DNA of 64,000 bases from CBDIHP01 sp965279195 (GTDB lineage Bacteria; Planctomycetota; Planctomycetia; Isosphaerales; Isosphaeraceae). Location: positions 1-64,000 of the forward strand of contig CBDIHP010000029.1 in NCBI GenBank assembly GCA_965279195.1. Reading direction: 5' to 3'. Position numbers and translations under genes: made by a program. Below the pieces are notes generated by a model. It did no database searches and was not told the DNA's origin. It saw only the letters and a program-made list of their open reading frames with translations. Shown here piece by piece: positions 45,206 through 53,643 of this stretch. How positions within the stretch are numbered: the first letter of the stretch is position 1; each line of letters opens with the position of its first letter.

Positions 45206-46288
45206 TCAGGCGAGCCGGCGGCCGTCTGGCGCGAACCAGAATACCTCGCGCCAGTCGCGGGGCCGGACCAGGATGTGTTCGCCCGGCGATCGCGGCCGAT
45301 CGACGGTGAGCAGGACCGAGCTGTTCGCAGGGCCCTCGCAGGCGATCATCCAGTTCGACCCCTTGAATCGGGCGGAGACCACCCGGCACGGCCAGCCGGC
45401 GCGGTCTCCCGAGACCTCGGCGTGCTCACTCCGAAGCCCGATCCAGCCGCCCGGACAAATTGCTCCGGTCGGGCTCAGCGCCTGGAGGGAGCCCAGGAAC
45501 GCCTCGGTCGCCGCGCCCGGCGCGGTCAGCCGGTCCCAATCCTCGGTCCGTTCGACCGGGAGGCGATTGATGGGAGGCTCCCCGAGGAAGGTGGCGACCG
45601 TCCAGTCGCACGGCCCCCGGTAGAGCCCCTGCGGGGTGTCGACCTGAAGCAGGCGGCCTTCCGAGATCAGCGCGAGCCGGTCGCAGATCGCGAGGGCCTC
45701 CGACTGGTCATGGGTTACCAGGAGGGTCGTGATCTCCCAGCGGCGCTGGAGGTTCACGAGGTCCCTCGCGAGTTCCCTGCGCAGGGGGGCGTCGAGGTTG
45801 GCGAAGGGCTCATCCAGCAGGAGGAGTTTCGGCCGCTTGAGGAGCGCACGCCCCAGCGCGACCCGCTGGCGTTCGCCGCCGGAGAGCCCGGCGGGCTTGC
45901 GGTCGAGGAGGTGGCGGATCCGCAGAGAGTCGGTGATCGCCGAGAGATCCCGCTCCAGCTCGGCCGGGGGGCGGCCGCATGCCCGGGCGCTGAAGGTCAG
46001 GTTGTCGAGGATCGAGAGGTGGGGATAGACGACCGGCTGCTGGAATGCCATCGCCACTCCCCGGCGGCCAGGCTGCAGCGGATCGATCCGGACATCGTCC
46101 ACCGAGATCGTGCCGCGATCGGGGTGGTCCAGGCCGGCGATGAGCCGGAGCATCGTGGACTTGCCCGCCCCCGAGGGCCCGAGGATTCCCAGGATCTCGC
46201 CGGGCCCCGCCTCGAGGGTGACGTCGGACAGGGCGGGCGAGCCGCGCCGGTACGCCTTCGACAGGGCATCGATCGAGAGTCTCGCCAC
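45206..46288 (-). CDS. ABC transporter ATPase (MalK/UgpC-type)
   Basis: A 360-aa ABC ATPase. Walker A GPSGAGKST (37-45), Q-loop AFQQPVVYPHLSILDNL, signature LSGGERQ (135-141), Walker B LLLLDEP (155-161), D-loop and LVTHDQSEAL switch are all intact. After about residue 235 it continues into a TOBE-like beta domain (about 120 residues; ICPGGWIGLRSEHAEV). That layout is typical of sugar/polyol/glycerol-phosphate importers of the CUT1 class. GTG at 46288 is preferred because GGAGAGG lies 7 bases before it; an in-frame ATG at 46315 lacks a ribosome site. No permease or binding protein is adjacent, so it probably serves importers encoded elsewhere, as MsiK-type shared ATPases do. Confidence 0.85.
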   Translation of the reverse strand: MARLSIDALSKAYRRGSPALSDVTLEAGPGEILGILGPSGAGKSTMLRLIAGLDHPDRGTISVDDVRIDPLQPGRRGVAMAFQQPVVYPHLSILDNLTFSARACGRPPAELERDLSAITDSLRIRHLLDRKPAGLSGGERQRVALGRALLKRPKLLLLDEPFANLDAPLRRELARDLVNLQRRWEITTLLVTHDQSEALAICDRLALISEGRLLQVDTPQGLYRGPCDWTVATFLGEPPINRLPVERTEDWDRLTAPGAATEAFLGSLQALSPTGAICPGGWIGLRSEHAEVSGDRAGWPCRVVSARFKGSNWMIACEGPANSSVLLTVDRPRSPGEHILVRPRDWREVFWFAPDGRRLA

Positions 46289-46368
46289 GGCCGGTCCTCT
46301 CCGTTGGGGATCCATGAACTCGCGGCAGGCCGGGGCGATCCGGGACGGTAATGGGCATTGGATTCGGA

Positions 46369-46397
46369 TTGACCGAATCTGGGCGTAATCCTATTGT
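46369..46397 (+). promoter_or_regulatory. Promoter of the parvulin gene with overlapping inverted repeat
   Basis: TTGACC (46369-46374), 17 bases, TATTGT (46392-46397). The inverted repeat GATTCGG-ATTGA-CCGAATC (46361-46379) covers the -35 box and could be an operator. The leader is about 80 nt. Confidence 0.55.
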
Positions 46398-46482
46398 CTC
46401 GGCCAATCCGGGCGGAAACTTGAGGACGCCCTCCGAAATTTTCGGACAGACGGCACGGTGTGGTAGAAGGAGTGACCGCACG

Positions 46483-47769
46483 ATGAACGCGACCAAGGAT
46501 CGGCCAATGAGCACCTCGCGGATCGCCCTGGCGTTGGGTCTCTGCATCCTGGGCACCGAAGCCAGGGCGCAGCAGGACCGATTCGGCCGGGGCCAGTCGG
46601 CCGGCCGCGCGACGACGGCCCCTGTCGCCGCCCCGGCGGCGAAGCCCGAGGCGACGCCCACGCTGAAGGAAGTCCGGATCCCGGTCAACCCCACCGACGC
46701 GATCGCCAAGGTCAACGACCAGATTATCACCCGGCAGCAGCTCGCCGACGAGTGCATCGCCCGAAAGGGCAAGGAAATCCTCGACACCCTGATCGCCCGG
46801 ACGCTCATCGAGCAGGCCATGCGGGCCCAGAAGCTCGAAGTCACCCCGGCCGAGATCGACGCCGAGATCGACGACCTCGCCATGAAGCTCGGCGGCGTCA
46901 GCCGCGACGTGTGGCTCCGCACCCTGGACAAGGAGCGAGGGATCAGCCCGGCCCAGTACGCCCGCGACATCATCTACCCGTCGCTGGCCCTCAAGAAGCT
47001 CGCCAAGGACCGGGTCCAGGTCACCGACCAGGACATCCAGGACGCCTACGACGCCAACTACGGCCCCCGGCTCCGCTGCCGGATCATCATGTGCAAGGAC
47101 CTCCGGACCGCGAACGACCTCTGGGAGCAAATCAAGACGAACCCCGGCGGCTTCGAGACGCTCGCCAAGCACAATTCGCTTGACACCAGCACGCGATCCC
47201 TCGGTGGCCTGCTCCCCGAGCCCATCGCCCGGCACGCCTATCCCCGAAATGTCTCCGACGCCGCCTTCCGCCAGCTCGTCGACGGCGACCCCGACGACAA
47301 GGATCCGACTCACAAGCCGAAGGACGGCGACTTCACCGGGCCGATCCAGGTCGCCGAGAGCTCGTACGTCATCATCCGGCGCGAGGTGTTGGAGCCCGGC
47401 CAGAATGTCGACATGAAGAACCCCGCCATCCGCGAGGGTCTCAAGGGCAAGATGTTCGACGCGAAGCTGAACGCGGTCATGGGCGAGCTGATGACCGAGT
47501 TCACCAAGAAGTCGGCGATCGACAACTACCTCACCGGCATGGTGAAGGTGGCGAATGAAGAGGATCGCCCCGAGGCCCAGGTCGACAAGCAGGTCAAGCT
47601 GATGGGCGCCGAGGCCCAGCCGACGACCAGGACGGCGACCCCGGCCCCGGCCGCCCGGACCCAGGCGGCCCGCCCAGCCCCGGCCGGCGTGTCGGCCGAC
47701 GTGGTGAACTCGGCCGAGAAGGCCAAGCAGTCGTTCCAGCAGAAGCCGACCGCCACCGCGCCGCGCTGA
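46483..47769 (+). CDS. Periplasmic parvulin-type peptidyl-prolyl isomerase (SurA/PrsA-like)
   Basis: A 428-aa exported chaperone/isomerase. A signal peptide (IALALGLCILGTEARAQ) is followed by an Ala/Pro-rich stretch. A SurA-type N-domain follows: AIAKVNDQIITRQQLADECIARKGKEILDTLIARTLIEQ, in outline the classic VNDxxIT start. The parvulin domain is at about 210-310, with LRCRIIMCKD, FETLAKHNSLDTSTRSLGGLLPEP and FTGPIQVAESSYVIIRRE. The Ala/Pro/Thr-rich tail is disordered. It probably escorts outer-membrane proteins to BamA. ATG 46483 is preferred, with AAGGAGTGA upstream; ATG 46507, with AAGGA, is an alternative. It is divergent from the ABC ATPase gene. A 16-bp hairpin follows its stop. Confidence 0.9.
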   Translation: MNATKDRPMSTSRIALALGLCILGTEARAQQDRFGRGQSAGRATTAPVAAPAAKPEATPTLKEVRIPVNPTDAIAKVNDQIITRQQLADECIARKGKEILDTLIARTLIEQAMRAQKLEVTPAEIDAEIDDLAMKLGGVSRDVWLRTLDKERGISPAQYARDIIYPSLALKKLAKDRVQVTDQDIQDAYDANYGPRLRCRIIMCKDLRTANDLWEQIKTNPGGFETLAKHNSLDTSTRSLGGLLPEPIARHAYPRNVSDAAFRQLVDGDPDDKDPTHKPKDGDFTGPIQVAESSYVIIRREVLEPGQNVDMKNPAIREGLKGKMFDAKLNAVMGELMTEFTKKSAIDNYLTGMVKVANEEDRPEAQVDKQVKLMGAEAQPTTRTATPAPAARTQAARPAPAGVSADVVNSAEKAKQSFQQKPTATAPR

Positions 47770-47803
47770 TCGCCGGGCGAGGACGGAGCTTTCGAAAATC
47801 GAC

Positions 47804-47840
47804 GAGGGTCGGCCCCGATATGGAATCGGGGCCGACCCTC
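47804..47840 (+). terminator. 16-bp hairpin after the parvulin gene
   Basis: A perfect stem 47804-47819/47825-47840 with a 5-base loop, extended by CGAC/GTCG across a bulge. It lies 34 bases past the stop and is followed only by GTTATC, so the T-run is weak. Confidence 0.5.
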
Positions 47841-48187
47841 GGTCGTTATCTGAATCCGGATGGACCCGATTCCGGTGGGGAAACTCCAAGGATGTCGATC
47901 AGGGCGGGATGGGTCGTCCCGGTGGCACTAGGAGTATCGTCCCGGGGCGGCGGAAAGTTCGGCGAAAACGGCGAGACGAACCGGGATCGGTCATTCCCTG
48001 TCGAACGGTTCGGGACGGTCCCGTTGGGTTCGCGACCCCGGCGGGAAATCTCGGGAAGGGCCGGGATCGGCTGCACGTCCGGTCGATCAAGCGATATACT
48101 CGTGTCTTCTCGCACGACGCCTCACGACCCCTTTTCCCACGACGGGGCAGGCCGCCCCGACTCGATCCGCAGAGGAAACGCGCGCCG
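47841..48187. other. Intergenic region before the aminotransferase gene
   Basis: No gene is supported. A TATACT at 48095-48100 is the best -10 candidate for the aminotransferase gene (leader about 85 nt), but no convincing -35 accompanies it. Confidence 0.35.
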
Positions 48188-49421
48188 ATGAGCGACTCGA
48201 CGTTCAACCCGGAACCCTACGAGGAGTTCGACCTGGAAGTCGCCCCTCGGGTCCGCGGCCTCCCGCCGTACCTGTTCGGCAAGATCAACGAGCTGAAGTA
48301 CAAGAAGAGGCGCGACGGGATCGACGTCATCGACCTGGGCATGGGGCAATCCGACCGATCCCCCCGAGCAGTGGGTGATCGACAAGCTCTGCGAGGCCGC
48401 CCAGGACTCCCGGAACCACCGCTACTCGGTCGCCGCCGGCGTCCTGAACCTCCGCCGCGAGGTCGCGAGCCGCTATCAGTCGCGCTGGGGGGTCTCGCTC
48501 GACCCCGACCACGAGGTCGTCGCGACGATCGGCTCCAAGGAAGGCTTCAGCCACATGTGCCTCGCCCTGCTGGGGCCCGGCGACACGGCTCTCGTCCCCG
48601 CGCCAAGCTTCCCGATCCACGTCCACGCGATCGCCCTGGCGTCGGCCAATGTGATCGCGCTCGACGTGCAGGATCCGCAGGTCTTCCTGGCGAACATCGC
48701 CCGGGTCTGCGAGAGCCTGTTCCCGAAGCCCAAGATCCTGGTCCTGAACTACCCCCACAATCCCACGACGGCGATCGTCGACCGCGACTTCTTCCGCGAG
48801 ATCGTCGCGCTGGCCCGGCGGTTCCATTTCCACGTGATCCACGACTTCGCCTACGGCGACGTGGTCTTCGACGGGGCGGAGGTGCCGAGCTTCCTGTCCG
48901 TGCCGGGGGCCAAGGACGTCGGTTGCGAATTCACGACCATGTCCAAGGGCTATAACATGGCCGGCTGGCGGGTCGGCTTCGCGGCCGGCAACCGCAAGAT
49001 GCTCGGCGCGCTCAAGGCGATCAAGGGGTATTACGACTACGGCATCTTCCAGGCGGTGCAGATCGCGGCCATCGTCGCGCTCCGGCATGGGGAGGAGAGC
49101 CGCAAGTCGCAGGTCGCCGAGTACCAGCAGCGCCGGGACGTCCTGGTGGATGCGCTGAACCGCATGGGCTGGAATGTCGAGCCGCCCAAGGGGAGCATGT
49201 TCGTCTGGGCCCCCATGCCCGAGCCCTGGCGCTCGAAGATGGGCTCGATCGACTTTGCCATGAAACTGCTGGAGGAGGCCGAGGTCGCCGTGAGCCCCGG
49301 ACGGGGGTTCGGCGAGTCGGGCGAGGGCTACCTCCGACTGGCTCTGATCGAGAACGAGCAGCGCCTCCGGCAGGCCGCCCGTCAGATCGGCCGCTGCCTC
49401 GCGAAGCTCGACAAGCCATGA
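48188..49421 (+). pseudogene. alaC: AlaC-type alanine/glutamate-pyruvate aminotransferase gene, one frameshift
   Basis: A class I/II PLP aminotransferase closely matching AlaC in motifs. The first frame gives PYLFGKINELKYKKRRDGIDVIDLGMG (residues about 27-52), then an extra G in the GGGG run at 48343-48346 shifts the frame. After it the protein continues as NPTDPPEQWVIDKLCEAA, HRYSVAAGVLNLRREV, IGSKEGFSHM, PHNPTTAIVD, HDFAYGDVVF, TMSKGYNMAGWR (PLP Lys about 253) and RLALIEN. Corrected length is 410 aa, as in the family. It makes alanine from pyruvate and glutamate. GAGGAAA precedes the ATG at 48188. The uncorrected first frame would run on to 48955 as nonsense. A sequence error is at least as likely as true decay. 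Confidence 0.87.
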
Positions 49422-49651
49422 GCGACGGACGCGGCAAGCCGGGGCGTGACGTGCCGCTGGACGCCCCGGTTTCGGTCTGCGCGTACTGCTCGCGGCCCCT
49501 CGAATGTGAAGGGTGCCGGACACCGTTCGTCCCGGCCGACCCCGCGCAGTATGAGGCACTCCACCGGGGGGATATCCCCGTGGAGTGCCCGGTTTGTGAG
49601 ACGATCCTGGTCTGCCGCTGGTGCCAGACGCCCTACGACGGGCGGGCCTGA
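49418..49651 (+). CDS. Mini zinc-ribbon-like protein with four CxxC motifs, 77 aa
   Basis: The function is unknown. Four CxxC pairs are evenly spread: CAYC, CEGC, CPVC and CRWC, enough for two zinc sites in a double zinc-ribbon layout. The N terminus is basic and disordered. Its ATG overlaps the aminotransferase stop (ATGA at 49418-49421), so it is translationally coupled to it. It might be a small regulatory, redox or RNA/DNA-binding partner. Conservation of the overlap across relatives would show whether it acts with AlaC. Confidence 0.7.
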   Translation: MSDGRGKPGRDVPLDAPVSVCAYCSRPLECEGCRTPFVPADPAQYEALHRGDIPVECPVCETILVCRWCQTPYDGRA

Positions 49652-49665
49652 GCCGCCAGGAACCA

Positions 49666-50808
49666 TCAGTTGCGGGGGCTCTGGTGGTCGCCCGCGTGGC
49701 CGCCGCCGCCGGGCCCGCCGTGACGGGGGCCGGCGTTCGCGGGGTGGTCCATGCGACCGAAGATCATCCGACCCGCGCTCGTCTGGAGCACGCTGGTGAC
49801 GGTCAGGCGGACCGTCTCGCCCAGGTGCGAACCGCCCTGCTCGGTCACGACCATCGTGCCGTCGTCGAGATAGCCGACCCCCTGGCCGGGCTCCTCGCCG
49901 CGCTTGATGAGCTTGACCATCAGCGTCTCGCCCGGCAGGACGATCGGCTTGAGGGCGTTGGCCAGGTCGTTGAGGTTGATGACCTCGACCCCCTGGAGCC
50001 GGGCGATCTTGTTGAGGTTGTAATCGTTGGTGACGACTTTGCCGCCGAGGTGCTTGGCGAGGACGACCAGGCGCTGGTCGACCTCCTTGATGCCGGCCAG
50101 CTCGGGGAGGTCGCCGTCGATGATCTTGACCTCGATCCCGGTGAGCTTCTGGAGCTTGTTCAGGACGTCGAGGCCCCGGCGCCCGCGGTTGCGGCGGAGC
50201 TTGTCGGAGCTGTCGGCGATGCCCTGGAGTTCCTGGAGCACGAACCGGGGGACGATGAGCGGCTGGTCGAGGATGCGGGTCTCGGCGACGTCGGCGATGC
50301 GGCCGTCGATGACCACGGAGGTGTCCAGGACGAGGGGGCGGGTGCCCTTCACCTCGCGGGAGAACTCCATGTAGGGGATGACGAACCGGAAATCATCCTT
50401 CGTCTGGAGCAGCGTGCTGACGCAGACGTAGCTGATGATGATCACCAGGAACTGGTCGATGATCTTCTGGATCGGTTCGTTGTTGATGAGGGTCAGGGAT
50501 GGCTCGATCGCGCTCTGGATCAGCCCGCTGAGGATCAGCCCGACGATCAATCCGAAGTAGACGGCGGAGATCGTCTGGATCCGCTTTCGGGGCGTCAGGA
50601 GGTCGATGACGATCACAACGGCGGCGAGGACCAGGACGCCACCGAAGGAGAGGACCCAGTAGATCGAACCGCCCGTGACCTTGGCCAGCCGCACGCCCAG
50701 GCCGGCGGTGACCAGGATGAAGACGGCGCGGATGAGGTTGAGAAGCATTGCGATGCGAGACCTCGAGGGAGACCGGGCTTCATCGGCGGGGATGGGCCCT
50801 TCGGCCAT
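49666..50808 (-). CDS. Membrane-anchored PIN-TRAM domain protein (YacL-like)
   Basis: A 380-aa protein. Four membrane helices (about 22-40, 50-70, 78-98, 116-134) are followed by a cytosolic PIN nuclease domain (about 158-280) with acidic residues Asp162, Asp244 and Asp262. A TRAM beta-barrel follows (about 288-350), and the tail is Gly/His-rich. This is the PilT-N/PIN-TRAM architecture of Bacillus YacL, probably an RNase or RNA-binding protein at the inner membrane. The usual family length is about 350-380. ATG 50808 has AGAGG close upstream; ATG 50748, at the first helix, is an alternative. The HIT gene ends 33 bases upstream on the same strand, so an operon is likely. Confidence 0.88.
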   Translation of the reverse strand: MAEGPIPADEARSPSRSRIAMLLNLIRAVFILVTAGLGVRLAKVTGGSIYWVLSFGGVLVLAAVVIVIDLLTPRKRIQTISAVYFGLIVGLILSGLIQSAIEPSLTLINNEPIQKIIDQFLVIIISYVCVSTLLQTKDDFRFVIPYMEFSREVKGTRPLVLDTSVVIDGRIADVAETRILDQPLIVPRFVLQELQGIADSSDKLRRNRGRRGLDVLNKLQKLTGIEVKIIDGDLPELAGIKEVDQRLVVLAKHLGGKVVTNDYNLNKIARLQGVEVINLNDLANALKPIVLPGETLMVKLIKRGEEPGQGVGYLDDGTMVVTEQGGSHLGETVRLTVTSVLQTSAGRMIFGRMDHPANAGPRHGGPGGGGHAGDHQSPRN

Positions 50809-50841
50809 CACGCCTCTGACCGGCGGAGGGCGGCGATTCGA

Positions 50842-51345
50842 TCAGGACGCGGGCGAGAGGAGTGCGGGGGCGAGGCGATCGTAAAACTCCTCGAGGCTTT
50901 CCACGATGACCTTGGTCTGCCCGAGGACCGGCATGAAATTGGTATCCCCATCCCACCGGGGCACGATGTGCCAGTGGAGATGGCCCGGGAGCCCCGCGCC
51001 GGCCGACCGCCCCAGGTTGAGGCCGACGTTGAAGCCGTGCGGGTTGAGCATCTGCTTGAGCACGCCCACGCAGCGACGGACGGTCTCCAGGGGTTCCTGG
51101 AGCTCGACCCCATCGAACTCGGTGAGGCACCCGCGATGGGCCGTCGGCGCGATCAACAGGTGTCCGTTGTTGTACGGATACTTGTTGAGGATCACGGCCG
51201 AGTGCCGGCCCCGCCAGGCGATCAGATTCGCACGATCGTCGTCCGACGCGAGGCCCTGGCAGATGAAACACCCGCCCGGGGCACCGACGATCGGCGAGGC
51301 GTCCTTGACATACTGAGAACGCCAAGGGGCCCAGAGACGATCCAT
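50842..51345 (-). CDS. HIT-family nucleotide hydrolase/AP4A phosphorylase-like
   Basis: A 167-aa histidine-triad protein. It starts MDRLWAPWRSQYV, typical of the bacterial HIT/AP4A-phosphorylase group, and has CFIC (zinc-type pair, 26-29) and the triad HLHWHIVPRW (His122, His124, His126). It acts in the cytosol on dinucleoside polyphosphates or AMP-linked compounds; the exact substrate is not set by sequence. ATG 51345 is the only start that gives the conserved N terminus. It lies upstream of, and close to, the PIN-TRAM gene. Confidence 0.92.
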   Translation of the reverse strand: MDRLWAPWRSQYVKDASPIVGAPGGCFICQGLASDDDRANLIAWRGRHSAVILNKYPYNNGHLLIAPTAHRGCLTEFDGVELQEPLETVRRCVGVLKQMLNPHGFNVGLNLGRSAGAGLPGHLHWHIVPRWDGDTNFMPVLGQTKVIVESLEEFYDRLAPALLSPAS

Positions 51346-51530
51346 GTGCGAAATCCGCCGGGAACCACCGACCGCCGACGAGGGCCATGCGAGGGCCCGT
51401 CCGGAGCCGCGAGCTCGTTGAAGTGCCATCCTAGCAAGGATGACTCCGGGTGTCGCGGCCCTACCTATTTTTCCTTGACGGCTCGGATGACACCACGTCG
51501 TGCCGGGGAGTGGGAGCGAGTGCATTGGAA

Positions 51531-52304
51531 TCAGTTGAGCAGCCGCCGGTTCCAGATCGGGTAGGTCCGGGCCCAGGCGTGCCCCACCACCTCGGTTTCC
51601 GGGATCAACTCCCAGTTGGCCGGCAGCGACATCTCCGGGTCGTCCGCCGACTGATAGGCGACGAGCAGGTGGTCGTCCGGCACCGAGAGGGCGAAGGTGT
51701 CCCCGGCCTGGGCGTTCCGCATCGTCGCGCCCTCCACGGCGCGGCCGCCGACGAACACCACGCCCTTGCGGATGGCGACCTCCTGCCCGGACGTCGCGAG
51801 GACCCTGGCCAGTTGCGGCCGACTCCAACCGGTCGGCTTCAGCCAGACGTGCTGGCCGCCCTGCGGCCGCGCATCCCGGTAGGCCGAGAGGTCCACGAGG
51901 AACCCGCCCATCAGGGGGCGTGATTGCCAGGCCGGGAACCCCCGCCTGAGGCAGGCCGAAGCACCCGGCAAGTACGCGCCCGCCGCCAGCACGATCGAGA
52001 CCGAGATCATCACGACCCGCCGTCGGAATCCAGGGAAGGCGGCCGTCACGATCGCGTCGGCCGCCGAGGCGGAGTGGGTCAGGAAGGCGGCGACGAGGAA
52101 CGCAAAGCTCAGCACGGTGCCCCAGGTCAGCAGGGAGCTGACCAGCGCGCTCGCGAATGTCGAGAGGATGAGTAGCCCGAGCTCCGGCCGCCCCGACCGG
52201 AATTGCGACCAGCCCGGCACGAATGCGTGCCAGGGGAAGAGCCGATGCGGCGGCCCGTCGCTGATCCGGACTCCGGAAGATTGCGGAGGGGTCGCCCCAC
52301 CCAT
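51531..52304 (-). CDS. Signal-peptidase-I-like membrane protein, catalytic residues missing
   Basis: A 257-aa protein with about three membrane helices (40-62, 66-85, 95-112) and an extracytoplasmic domain. The domain follows the order of S26 signal peptidases: LARVLATSGQEVAIRKGVVFVGGRAVEG (compare the RVIGLPGD-x-V-x-x-x-x-G-x-x-x-x-NG-x region), then SVPDDHLLVAYQSADDP. It ends with WELIPETEVVGHAWARTYPIWNRR (compare the W-G-x-[VI]-P-x-x-x-[IV]-GRA...P...R end). The general-base Lys normally before RV is replaced (QLARV), and no SMxPT nucleophile box was found. It is probably a non-enzymatic relative, or a family only distantly derived from S26. GGGGA precedes the ATG at 52304. The 283-bp space to the RraA gene shows nothing certain. 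Confidence 0.6.
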   Translation of the reverse strand: MGGATPPQSSGVRISDGPPHRLFPWHAFVPGWSQFRSGRPELGLLILSTFASALVSSLLTWGTVLSFAFLVAAFLTHSASAADAIVTAAFPGFRRRVVMISVSIVLAAGAYLPGASACLRRGFPAWQSRPLMGGFLVDLSAYRDARPQGGQHVWLKPTGWSRPQLARVLATSGQEVAIRKGVVFVGGRAVEGATMRNAQAGDTFALSVPDDHLLVAYQSADDPEMSLPANWELIPETEVVGHAWARTYPIWNRRLLN

Positions 52305-52587
52305 CGCACATTCCCCTGTCGTGGCCGATGAAGAGCGTCGCGGAGGCCCGGCGTCGCCGGCCGATGATCGTCGCGGGGAGGCCCATCCCCGTCTGGATTC
52401 ACCCGCGCAATCGTTGCGATTGTGGGTTACCAGCGACGAAATCGAGCGGCTCGGCCGGGGAAAATCCGGCGGGAGTCGAATCCGAAGGTCCGGCGACTCG
52501 CTCGCGCGAGCCACCCCTCGGGGTTCGCCGCCCGCCGTCATCTATTTGCGAGATTCTCACCAATTGTGCCGGTGTTGGGTAGGAAAA

Positions 52588-53262
52588 TCAGAGAATTCCA
52601 TATTTCTCGTAGACCTCGGCGAGCAGCGCACCCTTGAGCAACTCGTCGCGGGTGGTGTTCTCGCCGGCGACCTTGGCCCAGGCGCGGGCGAGGACGGCCT
52701 CCTCGATCTCACGGGGGACGATCACGACGCCGTCGGCGTCCCCGACGACCAGGTCGCCGGGGCGGACCGAGACGTCGTCCACCAGGACGGGCAGGTCAAA
52801 CCCGGTGACGATCCCCCGCCCGCAGGAGTCCAGGGGACGCCGGCCGGTGCAGAAGATGGGGAGCTTCATCGCCTTGATCTTGGTGACGTCCCGGACCAGT
52901 CCGTCGAGCACCGCGCCCCGGCCCCCCCGGGCGACGGTCGCGGTGGAGAGCAACTCGCCCCAGGGGACGATCGTCTCGGATCGCCCGACGGCCATCACGA
53001 AGACCTCGCCGGGCTTGAGGGAGTCGACGGCGGCGATCTCCTTGTCGTAGGGGCGGGCGGGGATGTGGTCGAGCGCGGCCCAGACCACCGTCTTGGCCCG
53101 TCCGACCAGGACCAGCGAGTCGTCGAGCGGCCGGATGTCGGGCCGGAGCGACTGGTTCCGGCGCCCCTCGGCGTCGCAGGCGTCGCTCAGGACGGCGGTG
53201 TAGAGGTTGGCGGCGATCCAGTCCAGGCGTTCGAGGTCGTTCGCGAAGGTCGGCAGTGACAT
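52588..53262 (-). CDS. RraA-family protein (demethylmenaquinone methyltransferase-like fold)
   Basis: A 224-aa soluble protein of the RraA/HMG aldolase fold. The key block GGRGAVLDGLVRD (113-125) contains the Arg-Asp pair typical of metal-dependent 4-hydroxy-4-methyl-2-oxoglutarate aldolases and RraA-like decarboxylases. VRPGDLVVGDADGVVIVPREIEEAV near residue 185 is the second family hallmark. It is likely to be an aldolase/decarboxylase on keto acids; RNase E inhibition, as in Escherichia coli RraA, should not be assumed. The start is ATG at 53262. It is divergent from fusA, with 381 bp between. Confidence 0.88.
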   Translation of the reverse strand: MSLPTFANDLERLDWIAANLYTAVLSDACDAEGRRNQSLRPDIRPLDDSLVLVGRAKTVVWAALDHIPARPYDKEIAAVDSLKPGEVFVMAVGRSETIVPWGELLSTATVARGGRGAVLDGLVRDVTKIKAMKLPIFCTGRRPLDSCGRGIVTGFDLPVLVDDVSVRPGDLVVGDADGVVIVPREIEEAVLARAWAKVAGENTTRDELLKGALLAEVYEKYGIL

Positions 53263-53398
53263 GGCGTCGATGATCCGGTCGATTGACGTAGGCGGCGGCC
53301 GTCGCGGACGCCCTTGCCTGGAGTACTATAGTTCATGGGGAGAGCGATCGTCGCGCGGAACGGATCGCCTGCGCGCGGTATCACGGCCTCGGTCGACC

Positions 53399-53426
53399 TT
53401 GACCGGGCGTCGTGGGTTGCTATATT
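53399..53426 (+). promoter_or_regulatory. Sigma70 promoter of fusA
   Basis: TTGACC (53399-53404), 16 bases, TATATT (53421-53426): five of six in both boxes. It implies a 5' leader of about 210 nt, long enough to carry regulation. Confidence 0.6.
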
Positions 53427-53603
53427 GGATATTCCACGATAGTACGGCCTCGAAGGGCCCTCCACAACGCTGCACTCCGACCCGGGCCGTTTGTCCCGGT
53501 TCGACTTCCCGGCCCCGCGTGTCATCCCGGCACACGATTCAGCCCTCGCGGGTCACGGTGGGCTGAGCCATCCCCAGCCTGGCTAATACGGCTGAACAGA
53601 GGA

Positions 53604-53624
53604 CAAAGGGCATCCGCCCCTTTG
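53604..53624 (+). promoter_or_regulatory. Hairpin in the fusA leader beside the start
   Basis: CAAAGGG/CCCTTTG, a 7-bp stem with a 7-base loop. It begins just after AGAGGA (53598-53603) and ends one base before the in-frame GTG at 53626. It may mask or position the ribosome site. Confidence 0.4.
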
Positions 53625-53643
53625 AGTGACGACGCTACCGACA

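Larger units (their letters stand above)
53263..53643. other. Divergent region rraA-fusA with long fusA leader
   Basis: Holds the fusA promoter (53399-53426) and a leader of about 210 nt with the hairpin at 53604-53624. On the minus strand a TATAGT near 53325-53330 may serve the RraA gene, without a clear -35. No gene is supported. Confidence 0.45.

Noticed and set aside
46289..46315. ATG at 46315 as start of the ABC ATPase
   Set aside because: No ribosome site precedes it, while the GTG at 46288 has GGAGAGG at ideal spacing and begins at the conserved domain.
48353..48955. Continuation of the first alaC frame as a 348-codon product
   Set aside because: After the extra G the product becomes R/P/G-rich nonsense, while the aminotransferase motifs continue in the neighbouring frame.
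53530..53600. Possible tRNA-like fold upstream of fusA
   Set aside because: No acceptor stem, T-loop consensus or anticodon arm could be laid out; only short inverted pairs are present.
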